DNA from: Bradyrhizobium barranii subsp. apii
GTDB lineage: Bacteria; Pseudomonadota; Alphaproteobacteria; Rhizobiales; Xanthobacteraceae
Length of the DNA: 64,000 nt
Direction of reading: 5' to 3'
Assembly: GCF_011516635.5 (NCBI RefSeq)
Contig: NZ_CP096255.1
Span: 6,570,501-6,634,500, forward strand
Part shown: in pieces, positions 44,122 through 51,448 of the stretch
How the letters are laid out: each line of letters opens with the position of its first letter
Numbering within the stretch: the stretch's first letter is position 1
Position numbers and translations under genes: made by a program
The notes under the pieces: model-generated
Database searches by the model: none
Told to the model about the DNA's origin: nothing
The model's input: the letters and a program-made list of their open reading frames with translations, nothing else

Positions 44122-44628
44122 ATGAGCAAGCCGCATTGGCGTCCCGCGCGCGCCTCCGACCTGGTCGCGATCAGCGCGATCGCAGCGCGGATCCATCCCG
44201 ATCTCCCTGAGAATCCCGACGTGTTCGCGGAGAAGATGCGACTCTATCCCGATGGCTGCCGTCTGCTCATCGCCGACGAAGAGATCGCCGGCTACGGACT
44301 CGCGCATCCGTGGAAGCAACACCGCATTCCGCCGCTCAACGGCTTCCTGCAACAATTGCCTGATGATGCGGATTGTCTCTACGTGCACGACGTCGCCGTG
44401 CTGCCCGATTTCCGCGGTGGCGTCGCGCGCGATTATATTGCCGATATCGAGAAGCTGGCGCGCGCATCACACATCACAACGCTCGCGCTGGTCTCGGTCT
44501 ACGCCACGCGGCCGTTATGGGAGCGTCTCGGCTTCCGGCCCGTCGCGGCGGATACTGAGGCGCGCGCAAAGCTCGCCTCCTACGGCGAAGGCGCGACCTA
44601 CATGCTCCGCGACCTCGCTGCGACATAA
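44122..44628 (+). CDS. GNAT-family N-acetyltransferase
   Basis: About 168 residues. The GNAT fold is shown by HWRPARASDLVAISAIAARIHP at the start, the beta-4 strand and pyrophosphate loop region VHDVAVLPDFRGGVARDYIADIEKLA (motif A, with a RGG variant of the usual RGxG), and ATRPLWERLGFRPV (motif B). It transfers an acetyl group from acetyl-CoA to an unknown amine. The start could instead be an ATG nine codons upstream. Confidence 0.85.
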   Translation: MSKPHWRPARASDLVAISAIAARIHPDLPENPDVFAEKMRLYPDGCRLLIADEEIAGYGLAHPWKQHRIPPLNGFLQQLPDDADCLYVHDVAVLPDFRGGVARDYIADIEKLARASHITTLALVSVYATRPLWERLGFRPVAADTEARAKLASYGEGATYMLRDLAAT

Positions 44629-44745
44629 CGTCCCCGCCCGGCTCACGCGGGCGTGAAGCCGTCCCTCGAACCGCCTTCGATCACCCCCCGTCGAAGGTGT
44701 GCGCGGGCCGTTCTGGTCTCGCCGAATCGAGACTGGAGAATTTCC

Positions 44746-45057
44746 ATGAAACTCACATTGTCGAAAGTTGCTTTGATTGCATTCGCTGCGGCGGCCGCGT
44801 TCAGCGCGACCAGTGCCAACGCGGCGCAGGTCCGGACCTATGGCTGCGATTCCGCCTTCTTCGAGGGCTGCGGTATCCTTGTCGAGACGCCGACCCCTGG
44901 CGGCAGAAGCCGCATCAACCTCACTCACGACACCTCGCCCATCTACATGAAGCAGACGGACCCCCGCTACAGCTCGTCGATGCGTGATGCCGGTGGTGGC
45001 GGCGGAGGAGGTGGTGGTGGCGGCGGTGGCGGCGGTGGCGGTGGCGGTGGCCGCTGA
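44746..45057 (+). CDS. Small exported protein with a polyglycine C-terminus
   Basis: 103 residues, GGAGAA just before the ATG. Residues 1-26 are a signal peptide ending SANAA. The mature part has two cysteines (YGCDSAFFEGCG) and then RDAG followed by an uninterrupted run of about twenty glycines and a final arginine. The glycine codons are mixed GGT, GGC, GGA, so the run is not a simple trinucleotide slip of one codon. No family known; a surface or matrix role is speculation. Confidence 0.72.
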   Translation: MKLTLSKVALIAFAAAAAFSATSANAAQVRTYGCDSAFFEGCGILVETPTPGGRSRINLTHDTSPIYMKQTDPRYSSSMRDAGGGGGGGGGGGGGGGGGGGGR

Positions 45058-45077
45058 GTTCGCAGCTGACTTTTCAG

Positions 45078-45109
45078 ATGATGTCGCCGGCGCAATCCGG
45101 CGGCATCAT
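45078..45109. terminator. Bidirectional hairpin between convergent genes
   Basis: ATGATGTCGCCGG and CCGGCGGCATCAT form a 13-pair stem with one G-T pair and a six-base loop, 20 bases after the polyglycine gene and 25 bases after the helicase gene on the other strand. It lacks long T-runs. Confidence 0.55.
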
Positions 45110-45134
45110 TGCAGTCTGCACGGTCAGGCGCAGT

Positions 45135-47108
45135 TCAGCCCCGATGCTTTTTCTTCGCCTTCTTTTTTCCAGGCGCGCCCTTCAACGGCCACGGCGTGAC
45201 CGCCGGCTCGGCATGGCCAGGCTTGTTCTTGTGCTTCTTTTTCTTTCCGAACGAAGGAGCATCGTCGAATTTCGGCCTGCGCTCGCCGTGAGCCTTGTCG
45301 CGTGGCTTGAATCCAGCTGCATCGCGCGGGCGATCGTCGCGACGTTCGCGATGATCGATCTCGCCGCTCTCGCGCCGCGGCGGCTTTGACCGCTCTTCCG
45401 AAGGCGCCTGCCGCTGCGGCGCATCCGTCATCGGTTCGAGGCGGATATTGTCTTCCTTGTCCGGACGCTTGATCTTGGCAGCGAAGGATTCCGCGACCCG
45501 CTCGAAAATTTCGAACTCGGTCGTCGTGTCCATGATCTTGATGGCGCCGATGTCGCCCTTGTCGATGCCGCCGCGGCGGCAGATCATCGGCAAGAGCCAG
45601 CGTGCTTCCGCATTCTTTCTTCGTCCGATGTTGGCCCGGAACCAGACGCTGCCGTCCGCCATGCCGTGTTTCGCCGACGATTTTCCTGATTTGGGTCGGG
45701 CTCTTTCGGGGCGATCATCGCCGCGCGAAGTGCGGGCATCGTCGCGCGGTGCGCGGACATTGTCGCGCCCGCGATCGTCGCGCGGCCGGCCGGCTCGCTC
45801 GCCGGGATCGATGATGTCTTCGGGCGACGGCAGCCGTGCGCGATAGAGCCGCGCGAGTGCGGCTGCGATATCCTCAGCCGACCGCTCGGCCAGCAGCGCC
45901 TGCGCCAGCACCAGATCGTCCGCGGTCGTCTCCTCGGTGAACAACACGTCCTTCATGCGGTCGTGATCGAGCCTGCGGATTTCCTCCGCCTGCGGTGCCG
46001 TTCCCCAGACCGCGTCGATCCCCGAGACATTCAGCAGCATTTCCGCACGTCGCCGCCGTACAGGCGGCACCAGCAGGACGCTCGTCCCCTTGCGGCCCGC
46101 CCGCCCGGTGCGGCCGGAGCGATGCTGCATCACCTCGGCGTCGTTGGGCAGATCGGCATGGATGACGAGATCGAGGCTCGGCAGGTCGATGCCGCGGGCG
46201 GCGACGTCGGTCGCCACACAGACGCGAGCGCGTCCGTCCCGGAGCGACTGCAGCGCCGTGGTCCGCTCGTTCTGCGTCAATTCGCCTGACAGCGCGACCA
46301 CGGAGAAGCCGCGCTCCAGCAGCGCCGCCTGCAAATGCCTGACGTGATCGCGCGTGCTGCAAAACACCAGCGCGCTCGGCGCCTCGAAGAAGCGCAGCAC
46401 GTTGACGACGGCATGTTCGACATCACCGGGGGCGACCCGGATGGCGCGGTACTCGATGTCGGCGTGACCGCCTTCATCGCCGGCGACCTCGATCCGAAAC
46501 GCCTGCTGCTGATATTGCTTGGCCAGCGCCACGATACCGCGCGGAAACGTCGCCGAGAACAGCAACGTGCGGCGTGTCTCCGGCGTGGTCTTGAGGATGA
46601 ATTCCATGTCCTCGCGAAAGCCGAGATTGAGCATCTCGTCGGCCTCATCGAGGACAACCACTTTCAATTCCGTGATGTCGAGACGGCCGCGACGCAAATG
46701 GTCGCACAACCGGCCGGGCGTGCCGACGACGATGTGAGCGCCCGCCGCAAGCTCGCGCTGCTCGCGCCGCGGATCCATGCCGCCGACGCAGGAGACGACC
46801 CGCCCGCCGGCATGCCCATACAGCCATGCCAGTTCGCGCTGAACCTGCAAGGCGAGCTCGCGGGTCGGCGCCACGATCAGGGCGAGCGGCGCCCCCGCCT
46901 GCTCGAACCGCTCGGCATCGCCAAACAGATCCTTGGCCATGGCGAGGCCATACGCGAGGGTCTTGCCGGAGCCGGTCTGGGCCGAAACCAGGAGGTCGCG
47001 GTCGGCCGCTTCGTCTGCGAGCACGGCGAGCTGGACGGGGGTGGGTGAATCATAGTTCCGCTCGGCCAAAGCGTGGGCGAGCGGCGGGGTCAGGGCCGGA
47101 AAAGACAC
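45135..47108 (-). CDS. DEAD-box RNA helicase with DbpA-type RNA-binding domain
   Basis: 657 residues. Helicase motifs in order: Q-motif region SPTPVQLAVL, motif I AQTGSGKT, PTRELALQ, TPGRL, DEAD, SAT, and motif VI HRSGRTGRAG. After an Arg/Asp-rich linker, a DbpA-like RNA-binding domain lies at about 480-550 (VWFRANIGRRKNAEARWLLPMICRRGGI). The C-terminal 110 residues are strongly basic. This is the DeaD/CsdA-type layout, usually active in ribosome assembly or cold adaptation. Single-gene unit. Confidence 0.94.
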   Translation of the reverse strand: MSFPALTPPLAHALAERNYDSPTPVQLAVLADEAADRDLLVSAQTGSGKTLAYGLAMAKDLFGDAERFEQAGAPLALIVAPTRELALQVQRELAWLYGHAGGRVVSCVGGMDPRREQRELAAGAHIVVGTPGRLCDHLRRGRLDITELKVVVLDEADEMLNLGFREDMEFILKTTPETRRTLLFSATFPRGIVALAKQYQQQAFRIEVAGDEGGHADIEYRAIRVAPGDVEHAVVNVLRFFEAPSALVFCSTRDHVRHLQAALLERGFSVVALSGELTQNERTTALQSLRDGRARVCVATDVAARGIDLPSLDLVIHADLPNDAEVMQHRSGRTGRAGRKGTSVLLVPPVRRRRAEMLLNVSGIDAVWGTAPQAEEIRRLDHDRMKDVLFTEETTADDLVLAQALLAERSAEDIAAALARLYRARLPSPEDIIDPGERAGRPRDDRGRDNVRAPRDDARTSRGDDRPERARPKSGKSSAKHGMADGSVWFRANIGRRKNAEARWLLPMICRRGGIDKGDIGAIKIMDTTTEFEIFERVAESFAAKIKRPDKEDNIRLEPMTDAPQRQAPSEERSKPPRRESGEIDHRERRDDRPRDAAGFKPRDKAHGERRPKFDDAPSFGKKKKHKNKPGHAEPAVTPWPLKGAPGKKKAKKKHRG

Positions 47109-47354
47109 GGGATGGAGAACCTTGGTTAATGTCAGGCGCGGAACGGTGAACCGGCGGACCTGAGTTGCGTGCGCGGCAAACGGCCCGGCCGCACGCCGGA
47201 TGTGATCAGGGCGCTCTTTACGCCAAGTGCTCTGAAATCACCATGCCTATGATGCATGGCTTGACGGAAAGAACCGCGCCTAAAGGTTGCATCTGACGTT
47301 CGCGGCCACCTCCGTTAACTTGAAGCCAACCGGCTTAGAGTCTGTCCGGAAAGA

Positions 47355-47726
47355 TTACCTTGGATTGCATAGCTTTCGCAGCATGAGTCGGATGGAGGCC
47401 AGCTTGAGAAAGGCGAGCGCCCTGTGATTGAAGCATTCCCAATCTTTGGACAGTCTTCGGCATCGCCCGAGCCAGGCAAAGGTACGCTCGACGATCCAGC
47501 GTTTGGGCAAGACGACGAAACGGTGAGCCTGATCGGAGCGTTTGACGATTTCGAGGTTCACGCGCTTCAGAGCGCTACGCAGCCCCTTCTGGAAATGTGG
47601 CCCTTGATATCCGCCGTCGGCGTAGAGCTTCAGAAGAAAGGGATAGAGGCCGAACAACGTTGCCATCAGGAGCACGCCGCCGTCGCGATCCTGGATGTCC
47701 GCCGCATGCACGATGGCGTGCATCAA
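47355..47726 (-). CDS. IS5-family transposase, second frame (OrfB)
   Basis: This frame encodes the C-terminal DDE part: HAIVHAADIQDRDGG, KLYADGGYQG with the second aspartate, and RWIVERTFAWLGRCRRLSKDWE with the glutamate of the DDE triad. As an independent gene it would start at MMHAIV; more likely it is reached by -1 frameshifting from the first frame at the A5-G5 run near 47808-47817. It overlaps the first frame by four bases as drawn, and more if the shift occurs at that run. Confidence 0.9.
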   Translation of the reverse strand: MMHAIVHAADIQDRDGGVLLMATLFGLYPFLLKLYADGGYQGPHFQKGLRSALKRVNLEIVKRSDQAHRFVVLPKRWIVERTFAWLGRCRRLSKDWECFNHRALAFLKLASIRLMLRKLCNPR

Positions 47727-48190
47727 GAGGCCTTGCGTGTCGACGAGAATGTGCCGCTTCTTGCCCTTGATCTTCTTGCCCGCGTCGTAGCCATGGAGAT
47801 CATGAGGCCCCCTTTTTCAGCGCTTTTCACGCTCTGGCTATCGATGATGGCGGCGGTGGGAGAAGCCTCGCGCTCGGCCCTTTCGCGACATTCGACATAG
47901 AGGGCGTGATGAATTTTATCGAGCGTGCCGTTCCAGCTCCACAGATCGAAGTAGCCATACAGCGTCGAGCGCGGCGGCAGGTCCTTGGGGATCGCGCGCC
48001 ACTGGCAACCTGTGCTCAGGATGTACATCAGCCCGTTGGCAATCTCGCGCAGGTCCACCGTACGCTTGTTGCCGCCGCGCTTGGCCGGCGGGATGCGAGG
48101 CGCGATCAGCGCCCACTCCTCGTCGGTCAAGTCGCTCGGATAGCGCAGGCGGCTGCGGTCGTAGCGTGCACGGTTCTCGGTAGTCCACAT
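47723..48190 (-). CDS. IS5-family transposase, first frame (OrfA)
   Basis: 155 residues with the DUF4096-type N-terminal part: YPSDLTDEEWALIAPRIPP, LREIANGLMYILSTGCQWRAIPKDLPPRSTLYGYFDLW, and AAIIDSQSVKSAEKGG with the first catalytic aspartate. After EKGG the frame changes character; a -1 shift there gives PHDLHGYDAG and continues into the OrfB frame as the usual IS5-type protein. So the active transposase is the frameshift product. Confidence 0.9.
   Translation of the reverse strand: MWTTENRARYDRSRLRYPSDLTDEEWALIAPRIPPAKRGGNKRTVDLREIANGLMYILSTGCQWRAIPKDLPPRSTLYGYFDLWSWNGTLDKIHHALYVECRERAEREASPTAAIIDSQSVKSAEKGGLMISMATTRARRSRARSGTFSSTRKAS
47808..47817 (-). promoter_or_regulatory. Probable programmed -1 frameshift site
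   Basis: On the minus strand AAAAAGGGGG lies in the codons GAA AAA GGG GGC. Slipping back one base after GGG yields the frame that restores the conserved GG-PHDLHGYDAG region of the transposase. This is a typical slippery run for IS5-group elements with split frames. Confidence 0.6.
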
Positions 48191-48288
48191 TGGCGGCGCG
48201 TCCCCATCGAATCAGGCCGCTCACCTTGAATCACAACCGATTCATTCGACTCAACATGTTTTGGAACAGACACTTAGAGGGGGACCGC

Positions 48289-48618
48289 GTGACGCCTTCC
48301 GCCAAACGCGCCTGCGGCGATTGCACGCTTTGCTGCAAGGTCATGGCCATCGAGGCGCTGGCCATACCGGCTGGAAGCTGGTGCCGGCACTGCAAACCCG
48401 GCCAGGGCTGCGCGATCTATGCCGAACGCCCGGCCATCATGGGCCAGCGCATGATCCTCGTCACGCCGGACCGCGAGTTCGATCGCGGCATCGTCGGGCC
48501 GGACGAGCGGATCGTGCGGGAGCTGGAGGGGACCAAGGTCGTCGGCGCGACGGTGGTGAAGGAACATCAGATCAGCCATGGCTGGTTGGTGAACGTCCCA
48601 TCAGCCGATACTAGATAG
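48289..48618 (+). CDS. Cysteine-cluster protein (YkgJ-like), apparently with an internal deletion
   Basis: 109 residues from GTG with AGGGGG five bases upstream. The N-terminus ACGDCTLCCKVMAIEALAIPAGSWCRHCKPGQGCAIYAERPA is the cysteine-rich front of YkgJ/UPF0153-like proteins. Relatives then continue with a CRxFNCLWL segment and about 50 more residues; here YAERPA joins straight to IMGQRMILVTPDREFDRGIVGPDERIVRE, the late part. So about 60 residues, including cysteines of the cluster, seem lost in frame. The IS5 element ends 15 bases upstream and probably removed the native promoter context. Confidence 0.65.
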   Translation: MTPSAKRACGDCTLCCKVMAIEALAIPAGSWCRHCKPGQGCAIYAERPAIMGQRMILVTPDREFDRGIVGPDERIVRELEGTKVVGATVVKEHQISHGWLVNVPSADTR

Positions 48619-48672
48619 GTCCGGTGACCTGGCAGAGTTAAGTTCAGGCAAAGCAGCACGGGGAGCACGACG

Positions 48673-49413
48673 ATGCGATTGGCAGTCATTTCCGATATCC
48701 ACGGCAATCTCGCTGCGTTGGAAGCGGTGCTGGCCGACATCAAGGCGCGCGGCGTCGATCGTACGGTCAACCTCGGCGATTGCGTCACCAGCCCGCTGTG
48801 GCCAAAGGAAACTTTCGAGGCTCTCCAGTCGCTGTCGTTGCCGACGGTGCGCGGAAATCATGATCGCTGGATTGAGGAGTTTCCAGACGACAAGCTCTCG
48901 CCGGCAGGTCTGTTTGCGCGTAGCGCATTGACCGCGGAGCAGCGCCGCGCACTTCACAGCCTGCCCTCCCAAATACGGCTGGACGACGGGATCCTGGCCT
49001 GCCACGGCACACCCGACGACGATACGACGTGCCTGCTCGAAGAAGCGCTCGAGGACGGCCGCTTCGTGCCGGCGCGTCGCGACGTGCTGACCGCGCGCCT
49101 TTCGAGCGCGCCAACGGCGCGTGTCGTGCTGTGTGGTCACAGCCACCGCCAGGCGGCTGTTCAGGGCCCGGGCGACCGCCTGGTCCTCAATCCCGGCAGC
49201 GTTGGTTGCCCGGTGTTCGCGGACATTCCTTTTGCCGCAAACCTGGAGCATCGCTCGCCTCACGCCCGCTACGCGATCCTCACGAAACGAACAAGAGGCT
49301 GGCAAGTCGAACTGCTGGCCCTGGAATACGACTGGGAAGCCGCGTCCGCGCAGGCGCTCGCCAACGGCCGCCCGGAATGGGCGGAGGCCATGTTATCAGG
49401 ACATGTCAAATAG
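48673..49413 (+). CDS. Metallophosphoesterase (YfcE/MJ0936-like)
   Basis: 246 residues with the calcineurin-like motifs in order: MRLAVISDIHGNLAAL, NLGDCVTSP, VRGNHDRW, CHGTPDDDT and CGHSHRQ, giving a two-metal centre. Likely a phosphodiesterase or protein phosphatase of the cytoplasm; symmetric dinucleotide hydrolysis is another possibility. It follows the cysteine-cluster gene by 54 bases. GGAGC lies before the ATG. Confidence 0.92.
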   Translation: MRLAVISDIHGNLAALEAVLADIKARGVDRTVNLGDCVTSPLWPKETFEALQSLSLPTVRGNHDRWIEEFPDDKLSPAGLFARSALTAEQRRALHSLPSQIRLDDGILACHGTPDDDTTCLLEEALEDGRFVPARRDVLTARLSSAPTARVVLCGHSHRQAAVQGPGDRLVLNPGSVGCPVFADIPFAANLEHRSPHARYAILTKRTRGWQVELLALEYDWEAASAQALANGRPEWAEAMLSGHVK

Positions 49414-49477
49414 CTGGCCTTGCCACGTCGGTCATTCGATCCCAAATCGTGCCTCACGAGAGCGCAAAGGGGGAAAC

Positions 49478-49831
49478 ATGGCCGACAGCATATCGCTTGC
49501 CGACAAGCTCGCGACCTTTGGGGATCATTGGTCGCCGCGCACGGTTACGACCTTCAACGATTGCGACGTGATGGTGGTGAAGGTGAAGGGCGAGTTCACC
49601 TGGCACAAGCATGACGACACCGACGATTTCTTTCTCGTCCTGAAAGGCAGTCTGGACATCGAATTGCGGGATCGCACGGTGACGCTCGGCCCGGGAGAAC
49701 TATATGTCGTGCCCAAAGGGGTCGAGCATCGCCCGGTGGCACGCGAGGAGGTTCACCTCATGCTCATCGAGCCCACCGGCACCCCGAACACGGGCGACAA
49801 GGCCACCGCCGCAGCACGCAAGCTCGCATAG
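49478..49831 (+). CDS. Small cupin protein
   Basis: 117 residues from MADSISLADKLATFG with AGGGGGAAAC before the start. One cupin barrel: TWHKHDDTDDFFLVLKGSLDIELRD (His, His, Asp ligands) and LGPGELYVVPKGVEHRP (last His). It is a different subgroup from the cupin at 40.9 kb. Possibly cotranscribed with the phosphoesterase 64 bases upstream. Substrate unknown. Confidence 0.9.
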   Translation: MADSISLADKLATFGDHWSPRTVTTFNDCDVMVVKVKGEFTWHKHDDTDDFFLVLKGSLDIELRDRTVTLGPGELYVVPKGVEHRPVAREEVHLMLIEPTGTPNTGDKATAAARKLA

Positions 49832-49856
49832 AGGACAACGCTTGGCGCGCGTCTAA

Positions 49857-50369
49857 TCAATCCCTGGAGGTCGCCAGCTTGGTGAAGCGGCCGACCAGCC
49901 TCGCCCTGACCCGTGCAACTGTGTCCCTCGCCGCGCGGCTCAGGGCGCGGATGGCGCGCCAGGCGTCGGTTGCCTGCAGCCACGCCTTCACCTCGGAGAA
50001 CTTGCCGTACGCCCAGGCGAACGCCGGAATCCGCATCAGCTTGTCGCGCGTAAGATGGAACAGGCGCTCGACCAGCACGAGCTTGAGCAATTCGCCGACG
50101 ATGAAAGTCACGGCGGCGCTCACGACCTGACCCGTTGCAGCGAGGTAGGCCGCCACCGGCTTGATCGGCTCCAGAATGATCACGGGCACGGAAAACAGGG
50201 CGAGCGAGGGATAAGGGGACAGCGACCTGATCCAGGTGGGCAACCACTTGAATTCGAAATGCCGCCCAATCCAGCGCGCCATTGGCCGCGCCACGGCCAT
50301 GAAGACGGCATCCACCAGGAAGTAGATGGCCGCCAGGATGTAAGTAACGGGTTTCAGGATTCGCTTCAC
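49857..50369 (-). CDS. Membrane protein of unknown function
   Basis: 170 residues from GTG (VKRILKPVTYILAAIYFLVDAVF) with GGGAGAGG upstream; a GTG 16 codons earlier lacks such a site. Hydrophobic segments lie at about residues 6-28, 53-75 and 82-105, and the C-terminal 55 residues are strongly basic. The family is common in rhizobia but unnamed. Confidence 0.7.
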   Translation of the reverse strand: MKRILKPVTYILAAIYFLVDAVFMAVARPMARWIGRHFEFKWLPTWIRSLSPYPSLALFSVPVIILEPIKPVAAYLAATGQVVSAAVTFIVGELLKLVLVERLFHLTRDKLMRIPAFAWAYGKFSEVKAWLQATDAWRAIRALSRAARDTVARVRARLVGRFTKLATSRD

Positions 50370-50464
50370 GATACCTCTCCCGTGAAGTGAAAGTCGGAAC
50401 CTGGGCCTAAGTTTCACCTTAACATGGATAGATCGGGGATTCCCGATGGAACTTTTTGGGCGCC

Positions 50465-50881
50465 TCAGATCTCGGCATAGACCTCCAGCAAATTGCCGTC
50501 GGGATCGCGAAAAAACAGCGTCCGGTGTCCGAACGACTGGTTCGTCGGCGGTGACAGCAGCGCCACGCCCTGCCGCACCAGTTCATCGGCACATTGATCG
50601 ACCTCGGTCGCGGACACCTTGAAGGCCAGTTGCAGCGAGGCGCTGCCCGCCGGCGTCGGCGCGTCGGCCGCGGTCCGGCTCGGTCTCGCCAGCGCCAGCG
50701 TGTTGCCGCCCAGGCCGTACTCGATCCAGTTCGGCGAGAGCTCGCGCAGCAGCGGAAAGGCGAGGACGTCCTCGTAGAACCGGCGCATCGCCGCCATGTC
50801 GCGCACGAAGATGACGGTGTAGTCGATCGCGCGAATGGCGTTGAAGGGGGAGCGGGTGCGCGGGTTAGGTTCGTCTGTCAT
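50465..50881 (-). CDS. VOC-family (glyoxalase/dioxygenase-like) protein
   Basis: 138 residues with the paired beta-alpha-beta-beta-beta modules of the vicinal oxygen chelate fold: IDYTVIFVRDMAAMRRFYEDVLAFPLLRE in the first and SFGHRTLFFRDPDGNLLEVYAEI in the second, which includes the C-terminal Glu metal ligand. The exact reaction cannot be told. It is separated from the next gene by a copy of palindromic element C. Confidence 0.9.
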   Translation of the reverse strand: MTDEPNPRTRSPFNAIRAIDYTVIFVRDMAAMRRFYEDVLAFPLLRELSPNWIEYGLGGNTLALARPSRTAADAPTPAGSASLQLAFKVSATEVDQCADELVRQGVALLSPPTNQSFGHRTLFFRDPDGNLLEVYAEI

Positions 50882-50907
50882 TGTAGCCCTCTTCCAAACT
50901 CAGGCTC

Positions 50908-50973
50908 GTAGCCCGCATGGAGCGGAATGCGGGACCGGCGGCCCCGGATTGCTCTGCGCTCCATCCGGGCTAC
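50908..50973. repeat. Palindromic repeat element C, copy 1
   Basis: Arms GTAGCCCGCATGGAGCG and CGCTCCATCCGGGCTAC are complementary over 17 bases with one mismatch; an inner pair GCGGGACC/GGCCCCGG adds to the fold. It lies between two minus-strand genes. Confidence 0.85.
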
Positions 50974-50985
50974 AAGGTTCAAGAA

Positions 50986-51445
50986 TTATCGCAACAAACC
51001 ACCGCTATAGCGCAGCTCGTACAGCGGTGCGCCATCATGCCGCGAGATCGTCTCGACGCCGCGGAAACGATCGAGCGAGCCCTCGGCCTCGTTGCGGTAG
51101 GTCACGCCGCAGATAAGGCTCCTCGACGCTTACGCCCAACAGCGCCCGGCGCAGGAATTTGTAGATCTCGAGCAGCGTGGACCGATCCGTGATGTCCGCG
51201 CGGGCGCCGCCGCTGTAGCTCATCGACCAGATGACATGGTCATCCCGTGACACGGTCTCTTGGCCAACGAAAAACCCCATCCCGAAATAGATATCGCGAT
51301 AGGCATAAGGTGGCGCGCGATGTTCGAGCTGCTTGGAGCCGGCGAGCAGCGGCGCGACCACGGTCGCGTCGTCGTCCAGCCCCGCATAGGTGCGCCGCTT
51401 GGCTTCGACCAGGAACGCAGCGAGATCGGGTGGAATGGACGGCAT
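50986..51445 (-). pseudogene. DUF5680-like protein gene with a one-base frameshift
   Basis: From the ATG at 51445 the frame gives IPPDLAAFLVEAKRRTYAG, YRDIYFGMGFFVGQE, WSMSYSGG and LLEIYKFLRRALLGVSVEEPY, then loses sense and stops at 51035 after an Arg-rich tail. In the next frame, from about 51110, the sequence reads GVTYRNEAEGSLDRFRGVETI and ends APLYELRYSGGLLR with TAA at 50986. Removing one base near 51104-51115 joins the two. The fold and length then fit DUF5680-type proteins (about 150 residues). It starts three bases after the dehydrogenase gene. Confidence 0.78.
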
Positions 51446-51448
51446 TGT

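Larger units (their letters stand above)
47338..48273 (-). mobile_element. IS5-family insertion sequence, about 0.94 kb
   Basis: The ends are short imperfect inverted repeats (GAGTCTGTCCGGAAA at the left, GTGTCTGTTCCAAAA from the right end inward) and TTA is duplicated on both sides (47335-47337, 48274-48276). It carries a two-frame transposase on the minus strand. The right end lies 15 bases before the start codon of a cysteine-cluster protein gene, just outside its ribosome site. Confidence 0.85.
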
